A program made the translations under genes and the position numbers. Shown in pieces: positions 7,070 through 10,919 of a stretch of 10,919 nucleotides of DNA. Each line of letters begins with the position of its first letter. Positions within the stretch are counted from its first letter, which is position 1. The notes beneath the pieces are model-generated. The model made no database searches. It was not told the DNA's origin and saw only the letters and a program-made list of their open reading frames with translations. Origin of the DNA: Nodosilinea sp. BSH.14 (GTDB lineage Bacteria > Cyanobacteriota > Cyanobacteriia > Phormidesmidales > Phormidesmidaceae); the NCBI GenBank assembly GCA_023264315.1, contig JALQST010000067.1, forward strand, positions 1-10,919, written 5' to 3'.

Positions 7070-8185
7070 ATGGCTCCCTACCGCTACGATCCGTACCTTT
7101 GGGTACACTTGGCTGGCCTCGCCACGGTTCCTCTGTGGCTGGCAATTTGCACCTTGGGTTTAGCGGTAGGGTCGCCCCAGTGGCCCAGTCTAGAGTTCGC
7201 CTTCCTGATTCTGGTGGGTGTTTCACCCGCTTTGGTCATGCAACTTGGGAAGCCGTTTTACATCTTTAGCCTGCTCGCGCTCACGCTTAAACCCACCGCC
7301 CTCAGTGATGACCGGCGGCGTCTACTCACCCTCTTTCAGCAAAGATGGGTGCGCAGTTTGGCCATGGTGGCCCCGGTGCCGCTGGTATGGCTGCTGTGGG
7401 AAATCTACCCTAGGGCTATCGTGGCTTCAGATATTACCCCCTTTGCTCCCTGGGGACGGTTGGGGGGGCTGGCTGTGGCGGCTGGATCTGTCGCCATGGC
7501 CAATCTGTTTCTTCAGGTGCCCATCAGTGTTTTAGCTGTCATGGCCACATCGGAAAAACGGTTCCGGCGCACCTCGCCCTATCCCTTAGATCAAATTCAG
7601 ACCCGCTTTACCCGGACAGGGCTAGCGCTGAGGCGAATTTTGCCAGAAATTCTTCCCCCTGAAGGTGCCCTTCCTTCAGAGCAGGAAGCTATCGAGCTAG
7701 ATCTGGATCCTGCCATCGATCATGATGAGACTGACCAACCCGCCGCCGAAGACAAGGCTCTAGATGCTGCGATCACAACCATGGAAGGCGATCACCTCAC
7801 AACCGACGCCCTTGGGACTCTTAAACCCCGGGAAACCACCCTTGATCCCGTTGCGGTAATCGCAGAGGTGGTCGTTGCCGGGGAAGCCATGGTTGACGTG
7901 GTGACGGAGATGATGGGCGGTGAGGACGATGATGTCGTTGACGTTATCCCCGAGGTTATCGGCTTCGAGGACGACGATAGCGTTGACGTTACCCCTGAAG
8001 CCTTGGGTTCCGAATCCGGAGACGATGCCAATGACGGCTGGGATCCCGACCGTACCCGATGGGATCAGACGACCCATGATACGGCCCACGACTGGGAGCA
8101 CGAGCCAGACTGGGAAACCTCTCTGGAGGCAACTCCGGATCGCAATCGCGATGTGGCCATGGTGCGGATTTCCGACCCAACCTGA
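7070..8185 (+). CDS. Membrane protein with long low-complexity acidic tail (infB-linked cyanobacterial family)
   Basis: 371 residues, starting 4 nt after infB without a Shine-Dalgarno sequence, so translation is probably coupled. Residues 1-160 hold about four to five hydrophobic segments: 12-34 (VHLAGLATVPLWLAICTLGL), 40-60, 62-78, 96-118 (LAMVAPVPLVWLLWEIY) and 131-159. A basic patch SEKRFRR follows at 161-167. From about residue 195 the chain is polar and acidic, with no fold I can recognise. Within it, at about 267-319, are imperfect 15-residue tandem units of the pattern GxEDDDxVDVxPE. The tail ends in a W/H/D-rich stretch (DWEHEPDWE). This organisation matches the cyanobacterial family named 'low-complexity tail membrane protein', of unknown function. 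The membrane part is convincing. The tail is likely disordered and cytoplasmic or lumenal; topology cannot be read from the sequence. Confidence 0.85.
   Translation: MAPYRYDPYLWVHLAGLATVPLWLAICTLGLAVGSPQWPSLEFAFLILVGVSPALVMQLGKPFYIFSLLALTLKPTALSDDRRRLLTLFQQRWVRSLAMVAPVPLVWLLWEIYPRAIVASDITPFAPWGRLGGLAVAAGSVAMANLFLQVPISVLAVMATSEKRFRRTSPYPLDQIQTRFTRTGLALRRILPEILPPEGALPSEQEAIELDLDPAIDHDETDQPAAEDKALDAAITTMEGDHLTTDALGTLKPRETTLDPVAVIAEVVVAGEAMVDVVTEMMGGEDDDVVDVIPEVIGFEDDDSVDVTPEALGSESGDDANDGWDPDRTRWDQTTHDTAHDWEHEPDWETSLEATPDRNRDVAMVRISDPT
7868..8026 (+). repeat. Tandem 45-nt coding repeat (15-aa acidic units) in the tail of the membrane protein
   Basis: In-frame units are 7868-7909 (14 codons, VVVAGEAMVDVVTE), 7910-7954 (MMGGEDDDVVDVIPE) and 7955-7999 (VIGFEDDDSVDVTPE), with a partial fourth at 8000-8026 (ALGSESGDD). 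The middle two are closest: GAGGACGA(T/C)GAT and GTTGACGTTA recur 45 nt apart. Periodicity and the shared VDVxxE ending indicate duplication by slippage or unequal exchange followed by drift. Confidence 0.75.
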
Positions 8186-8213
8186 CGTTATCGGCCCACG
8201 CTAGGCTGGTTCC

Positions 8214-8235
8214 GGGCCTAAATGTGGCCCTAGGC
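8214..8235 (+). repeat. Overlapping short inverted repeats after the membrane-protein gene
   Basis: GGGCC (8214-8218)/GGCCC (8226-8230) and GCCTA (8216-8220)/TAGGC (8231-8235) are alternative 5-bp stems. They lie 29-50 nt past the stop at 8185. There is no T-run, so this is at most a weak 3'-end structure. Confidence 0.25.
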
Positions 8236-8397
8236 ACAACAGCCCTTCAGAAACTTACGCTATCTTGGGCCTATAGCCCCTGCGCCAACGGGTCAACGTT
8301 CAGCGGTACTACCCACCCTAACGCCGACCTTCTCCTTCATCGGTGCAATGTTTGAGCTTATTTGTATTGATTGACCTAAGACGTTGTTGAGGCAGCT

Positions 8398-8598
8398 ATG
8401 GCACTATCTCGTTCCGCAAATTCCCGTACCCTTTCTGATCATGCCCACATTTGGAGCCGCTTACGATCCGCCATCGCGAGCAGTTCTGGCTTTCGGAACT
8501 GGAAAGGCGAGCTTTCCTCCGGTGAAGCAGACAACGTTTCCCTAGATTATCTTGTGCGTCGCTATCTGCGTGAAACCCTAGAGACCTTAGCTTATTAA
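8398..8598 (+). CDS. Small conserved-looking cyanobacterial protein (66 aa), unknown function
   Basis: ATG 8398 follows GAGG at 8389-8392 with a 5-nt gap, a good ribosome binding site and the main reason to accept this start. The 66-residue soluble product has a polar N-terminus, a helical block IWSRLRSAIASSSGFRNWK (18-36), a variable linker, and a basic/acidic amphipathic C-terminus LDYLVRRYLRETLETLAY (49-66). From memory, short cyanobacterial proteins sharing the SSGFRxW block and the RRYLRETLETLAY ending exist, but I cannot name a function and have not checked this. No signal peptide or membrane segment is present. It stands alone, 212 nt after the membrane-protein gene and convergent with the hydrolase. 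Size and helical content would suit a small adaptor or inhibitor, but nothing in the sequence proves that. Confidence 0.72.
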   Translation: MALSRSANSRTLSDHAHIWSRLRSAIASSSGFRNWKGELSSGEADNVSLDYLVRRYLRETLETLAY

Positions 8599-8703
8599 GG
8601 TTCCTATGCGACTGGCTCCGCCGTATCTGCTGCGATTTGGCCCTACGACTTGTCGAACTTGACCAGGGGCTTCAATGCGGACGGAAACGGCGGACTATGG
8701 GAT

Positions 8704-9627
8704 TCAGGTGCGGTTGGATGCGGCTAAATCTGAGGTAATCCAGTCCATCACGAAGGGGTTGACTTGGTCGGGGGCTTCGTCTTGGGGGCAGTGGCCCACA
8801 TTAGGCAGTTCCACCATGGCTTTAACGGCGGGATACTCGGCCAGGGTGCGGCCCAGGGCGATGGGTTCCCAGGGATCGGCTTGGCCCCAAATGATCCAGG
8901 CGGGGCAGGAGAGATGGGGCAGCAAATCCTCCGGCAGTGGTCCCTGGGAGTAGCGCACAAAGGCCAAAAACACGTCGGCGGCTCCGGGGGTTTGGGCGGG
9001 GGCCAAAATGGCGTTGACCAGATCATCCGTGACGGCGCTGTGGTCGTGGTACGCTTGCTTCAGCAGGTTGCGGATGACTTGGGGGCGGGCAATGCGGCTA
9101 AAGAAAAATCGCCCCACCGCCGGATAGCCCAAGAGTTGTTGAATGATCGGCGTACTCATCCGCTGGTGCCAAGGGATTTGATCCCGCCGCCGCTCGTGGA
9201 GCAGCCGTAGGGAGCAGTCCATCATCACAAGGCCGAGCACCCAGTCAGGGGCATCCACCGCCGCCTGCATAGCCACCACGCAGCCGATGGAATTGGCCAC
9301 TAGATAGGCCGGTTGCCCAATCACCTCGCGGCAAAAATCGATAATCTGTTGTCCCCAAGTTTCAAAGCGGTAGGGAAGGGGTTGACCAGGGGTGGGTTTG
9401 TCGGATAGGCCAAAGCCGATGAGGTCGATGGCGTAGGCGCGATAGGGTTGACCCTGGTGGGGTTGACCATAGACCGGGAGATTCTTGCGCCAGTGATCGC
9501 TGGAGGCTCCGAAGCCGTGGATGCACAGGATGGGAACGCCTTCGTGCCCCACCTGCTGATAGCGAATGGAAAACCCCTGCCATGACCAGGTGTGGGTGTG
9601 GGGATTGGTCAGCGTCGCAGACACCAT
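8704..9627 (-). CDS. Alpha/beta-fold hydrolase (cyanobacterial, pheophytinase/dephytylase-like subgroup possible)
   Basis: A serine hydrolase of the alpha/beta superfamily; the substrate is unknown. From the chosen ATG (9627) it has 307 residues. A longer start at 9645 gives 313, but AGAGG lies 5 nt upstream of the 9627 ATG, whereas nothing similar precedes 9645. Numbering from the longer form: oxyanion-hole loop HGFGAS at 43-48, nucleophile Ser119 in ANSIGC (GxSxG degenerated to NxSxG), acid Asp257 in WGQADPWEP, base His285 in VGHCPQDEAP. The order and spacing of the triad are normal and the cap domain (about 145-230) is present. The NSIG nucleophile elbow and the WGxxDPWEP motif resemble plastid/cyanobacterial hydrolases related to pheophytinase and chlorophyll dephytylase, so a chlorophyll- or ester-type substrate is possible but unproven. 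No signal peptide. It is convergent with the 66-aa gene and divergent from the PAS kinase remnant. Confidence 0.93.
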   Translation of the reverse strand: MVSATLTNPHTHTWSWQGFSIRYQQVGHEGVPILCIHGFGASSDHWRKNLPVYGQPHQGQPYRAYAIDLIGFGLSDKPTPGQPLPYRFETWGQQIIDFCREVIGQPAYLVANSIGCVVAMQAAVDAPDWVLGLVMMDCSLRLLHERRRDQIPWHQRMSTPIIQQLLGYPAVGRFFFSRIARPQVIRNLLKQAYHDHSAVTDDLVNAILAPAQTPGAADVFLAFVRYSQGPLPEDLLPHLSCPAWIIWGQADPWEPIALGRTLAEYPAVKAMVELPNVGHCPQDEAPDQVNPFVMDWITSDLAASNRT

Positions 9628-9719
9628 GGGATCCTCTGAAAACATTACCCGACGACTTTACTTAAGTTAACACTTGCAATGCTTGGCGGGGCACATCCCA
9701 ACGGTGAGGGGCTATTGCC

Positions 9720-9747
9720 CAGGCCAAAATTGAACCGGGCTGGCCTG
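9720..9747. repeat. Inverted repeat in the hydrolase–PAS kinase divergent region
   Basis: CAGGCCA (9720-9726) and TGGCCTG (9741-9747) are perfect 7-bp arms with a 14-nt loop. They sit between the divergent genes, directly before the TAAATTGT tandem. A regulator site or a chance palindrome; no T-run. Confidence 0.3.
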
Positions 9748-9763
9748 TAAATTGTTAAATTGT
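9748..9763. repeat. Perfect tandem octamer TAAATTGT x2 (operator candidate)
   Basis: TAAATTGT occurs at 9748-9755 and again at 9756-9763 with no gap, in an otherwise GC-richer intergenic region. Tandem A/T-rich octamers upstream of a promoter are typical of response-regulator binding sites. It lies about 60 nt before a promoter-like -10 for the sensor-kinase remnant and about 120 nt upstream of the divergent hydrolase start. Confidence 0.35.
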
Positions 9764-9784
9764 TGTCGGGTGAGATGGGTTATC

Positions 9785-9814
9785 TTGCCGACGAGGGAAG
9801 ACTTTCACTATAAC
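9785..9814 (+). promoter_or_regulatory. Candidate promoter of the PAS kinase remnant
   Basis: TTGCCG (9785-9790) and TATAAC (9809-9814) are separated by 18 nt, with transcription predicted to start near 9821, about 70 nt before the ATG at 9890. An interrupted inverted repeat (GTCGG 9765-9769/CCGAC 9788-9792, AGAT 9773-9776/ATCT 9782-9785) overlaps the -35. Judged by eye only. Confidence 0.4.
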
Positions 9815-9889
9815 CAGAAAGGGGTGGCGTGCTGTCTGTGCCGCTCACGCTAGGGCAGGTCTGGATGAGCAACGAAAAAGCAATGAACT

Positions 9890-10584
9890 ATGGCTGAATC
9901 CATTATCTCCAAGCGCAACTGGAGGCCGCCCAAGCGCAGATCCAGCACCTGACCGAACAGTTGACGACAGAGCGGGAGATCGCCCATCAGACCCAGGCCC
10001 AGTTGCAACAGCAGCTTGACCAGCAGCGGTGTACGCTATCCCAGCTTGAGGCTGACCTTCAGCGGCTCCAGTGGATTATCGGCGCGAGCCCCGCCACCTA
10101 TACCTCCGACGTTGTTCCACCCTGCCCCTGCACCTACATCAGCCAGAACGTGGAGACGGTGCTGGGCTATACCCCGGAAGAATTTCGATCCGAACCCGAC
10201 TTCTGGGTACAGCACTTACATCATGAGGATGCGCCTCGGGTTTATGGGGCGCATCCTCAGTTTTTTCAGCAAGGTCATCTCCGGCATGACTATCGGATGC
10301 GCCATCGGGATGGTCACTATGTCTGGGTGCGCGATAGTCTCATCCTGTTGCGCGATACCCAGGGCCAGCCCCAGGAAGTGGTGGGTTTTTCCCAGGATAT
10401 CAATGCCGCGAAGCAAGACGAGATGCAGATCAAGCGTCAGCTCGCGGCCATTGAGGCGGCGGCGGACGGCATTGCCATCCTCGAGGACGGTGTCTATGTT
10501 TATATCAACCGGGCTCACCTCGAAGTCTTTGGCTATACCCAGCCGGAGGAAATACTAGGGAAATCCTGGACCATGCTCTGCTAA
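9890..10584 (+). pseudogene. PAS-domain sensor histidine kinase, N-terminal remnant (frameshifted and internally deleted)
   Basis: The longest uninterrupted frame is 9961-10584 (a TTG start would be needed). The same frame stays open back to 9898 and reads as coiled coil (LQAQLEAAQAQIQHLTEQL), then hits TGA at 9895. A good-looking ATG at 9890 (MAESII) is in another frame and joins the coiled coil if one base is restored near 9907, so a 1-nt deletion is likely. The coiled coil runs to about residue 38 of the 9961 frame. PAS 1 follows (about 36-135, FWVQHLHHEDAPRV and the PAC-like RHRDGHYVWVRD...VVGFSQDI), then the first half of PAS 2 (about 142-206, DGIAILEDGVYVYIN...[15 protein letters not shown]). 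It ends abruptly in TMLC-stop. The rest of PAS 2 is missing and an H-box remnant resumes at once in another frame. Intact homologues would sense a signal and autophosphorylate; this copy cannot. Confidence 0.8.
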
Positions 10585-10702
10585 TATGAGCCACGAATTG
10601 CGGACACCCCTGACGGCGATTCGTGGGATGACTGAAGACTTGCAGGAGGAGATTTTTGGCCCGCTGACCAAAGCTAATGGGATACAAGCCCCGCCCTTTT
10701 AG
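10580..10702 (+). pseudogene. Histidine-kinase HisKA H-box remnant, truncated by the IS element
   Basis: Reading from GCT 10580, in a frame shifted by one relative to the PAS part, the sequence gives [20 protein letters not shown] then [13 protein letters not shown]. This is the phospho-acceptor H-box (His in SHELRTP) and following helix of cyanobacterial PAS-type kinases. The expected order is PAS–(L)[11 protein letters not shown], so the join at about 10580 marks a deletion with loss of frame. After KAN (about 10678) the match ends; the frame runs through the transposon hairpin to TAG 10700-10702. The second HisKA helix and the whole ATPase domain are gone. No independent translation start is evident. 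Confidence 0.85.
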
Positions 10703-10826
10703 GGCGGCTTTCTAGCGACCGAATAAACTCTCTCAAAACATCGGTCTGAGTTCGCCCCTCTTCTTGGCAATAGCGATCAAGGATCTGCTTTTCATGGTCT
10801 GGGAGCCGAATCGTGATGGTTTTCAT
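10674..10826 (-). CDS. Ribbon-helix-helix (CopG/Arc-like) DNA-binding protein of the TnpB element
   Basis: 50 residues from ATG 10826. A 12-residue upstream extension to 10862 (MLSLSHYTAYYI) overlaps tnpB codons and promoter and looks non-coding, so the internal Met is preferred. [20 protein letters not shown] followed by [18 protein letters not shown] is the RHH fold: beta strand TITIRLP, helix 1 [14 protein letters not shown], the conserved turn GRTQTD, and helix 2 VLREFIRSL. The strand residues (T, T, R) would contact DNA as a dimer. It is divergent from tnpB with 26 bp between start codons, a usual setting for an autorepressor of both genes. No Shine-Dalgarno sequence; a -10-like TATACT (minus strand, 10844-10839) would give an almost leaderless message. 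The last codons and stop run through the IS end hairpin into flanking DNA. Antitoxin-like size, but no toxin partner is seen. Confidence 0.8.
   Translation of the reverse strand: MKTITIRLPDHEKQILDRYCQEEGRTQTDVLREFIRSLESRPKRAGLVSH
10686..10710 (+). repeat. Subterminal hairpin of the IS left end
   Basis: CCGCCCT (10691-10697) and AGGGCGG (10701-10707) make a perfect 7-bp stem with a TTT loop. After a CC bulge (10689-10690), AAG (10686-10688) pairs with CTT (10708-10710). Irregular subterminal hairpins of this form are what Y1 transposases of IS200/IS605 elements recognise in single-stranded DNA. The hairpin lies inside the 3' end of the RHH gene, encoding PKRAGL. Confidence 0.7.
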
Positions 10827-10840
10827 GATGTAATATGCAG

Positions 10841-10846
10841 TATAAT
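10841..10846 (+). promoter_or_regulatory. Consensus -10 (TATAAT) for tnpB, overlapping the divergent RHH promoter
   Basis: A perfect TATAAT. Transcription from it would start at about 10853, i.e. at the A of the tnpB ATG, implying a leaderless mRNA; only a weak GAGA (10847-10850) could act as a ribosome site. No convincing -35. A near-palindrome TATGCAGTATA (10834-10844, one mismatched pair) covers this box and the opposite TATACT and could be an RHH operator. Confidence 0.5.
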
Positions 10847-10852
10847 GAGACA

Positions 10853-10919
10853 ATGAAAGCACGATATCAGTACAGAATCTACCCTACCGACCAACAACGC
10901 CTAGGGCTGGCTAAGCTCT
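10853..10919 (+). CDS. tnpB: RNA-guided endonuclease TnpB, N-terminus only (runs off window)
   Basis: ATG 10853 gives MKARYQYRIYPTDQQRLGLA then KL before the window ends (22 residues). KxRYxYRIYPTxxQxxxLxK is the conserved first strand and helix of the TnpB wedge domain (OrfB N-terminal helix-turn-helix family) in IS200/IS605 elements. TnpB proteins of this type are guided by an RNA from the 3' end of their element and cut DNA at sites next to the target-adjacent motif, helping to retain the transposon. The RuvC residues, zinc finger and guide-RNA region all lie outside the window, so whether this copy is intact cannot be judged. Confidence 0.85.
   Translation, partial: MKARYQYRIYPTDQQRLGLAKL

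Larger units (their letters stand above)
10686..10919. mobile_element. IS200/IS605-like TnpB element, left end (partial)
   Basis: The element begins within the kinase remnant. The left boundary is set roughly at the bulged hairpin (10686-10710) because kinase homology stops just before it. It contains a divergent RHH gene and the start of tnpB, and runs off the window at 10919. No tnpA (Y1 transposase) is present in the visible part, so this is a tnpB-only type at this side, probably mobilised in trans or with tnpA elsewhere. The exact cleavage site cannot be fixed; GATAC (10681-10685) immediately precedes the hairpin and could be the target tag. Confidence 0.75.

Noticed and set aside
7760..8101. 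Minus-strand frames opposite the acidic tail of the membrane protein
   Set aside because: Products of the repetitive coding sequence read backwards; no support.
8675..9210. Plus-strand frames opposite the hydrolase
   Set aside because: Antisense shadows of a gene with an intact catalytic triad; Gly/Gln-rich and featureless.
10216..10687. Minus-strand frames opposite the PAS kinase remnant
   Set aside because: Antisense to clear PAS and H-box coding sequence.
10827..10862. N-terminal extension of the RHH gene to Met at 10862
   Set aside because: It would overlap the tnpB start and promoter, reads MLSLSHYTAYYI, and the RHH fold begins right after the internal Met at 10826.
1..10919. CRISPR array, tRNA or rRNA genes, prophage or defence cluster
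   Set aside because: No regularly spaced direct repeats, no tRNA-like cloverleaf or CCA end, and no phage or known defence motifs were seen by eye.

Overview
The window looks like a chromosomal segment of a moderately GC-rich cyanobacterium. The evidence is the rimP–nusA–ylxR–infB gene order followed by a 'low-complexity tail' membrane protein, a NusA that ends in an Ala/Glu-rich tail in place of the proteobacterial acidic repeats, and a small protein ending in the cyanobacterial-looking RRYLRETLETLAY. A filamentous Leptolyngbya-like lineage is an inference from general flavour only.

Layout. 1-545 is the 3' part of uppS (cis-prenyl transferase for the cell-wall lipid carrier). 546-1149 holds a candidate 62-residue single-span membrane protein and then a structured leader in front of rimP: a promoter-like -10, a hairpin capped by a cUUCGg tetraloop, a competing pairing, and a GC hairpin followed by six T. 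1150-7065 is the information-processing cluster rimP, nusA, ylxR (rnpM), infB. Two gaps break it: a 275-bp nusA–ylxR gap carrying an inverted pair of REP-like repeats, and a 355-bp ylxR–infB gap with several short hairpins but no clear gene. 7070-8185, four bases after infB, encodes a membrane protein with a long acidic tail built partly of 15-residue tandem repeats. 8398-8598 is a short conserved-looking protein. A convergent alpha/beta hydrolase occupies 8704-9627 (minus strand).

The right end is accessory and damaged. A PAS-type sensor kinase has apparently suffered a 5' frame lesion, an internal deletion that fuses the middle of PAS domain 2 to the phospho-acceptor H-box out of frame, and truncation by a TnpB-type (IS200/IS605-like) element. 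The element begins near 10686 with a bulged hairpin. It carries a divergent ribbon-helix-helix (CopG-like) gene and the first 22 codons of tnpB, which runs off the window.

How the genes fit together. RimP (30S maturation), NusA (transcription elongation/termination), YlxR (RNA-binding) and IF2 (translation initiation) form the classic transcription–translation coupling operon, and the rimP leader is a plausible place for feedback by NusA. No new multi-gene defence or biosynthetic system is visible. The points most worth following up are the rimP leader, the divergent RHH/TnpB arrangement whose RHH gene is written through the transposon end hairpin, and the eroded sensor kinase.
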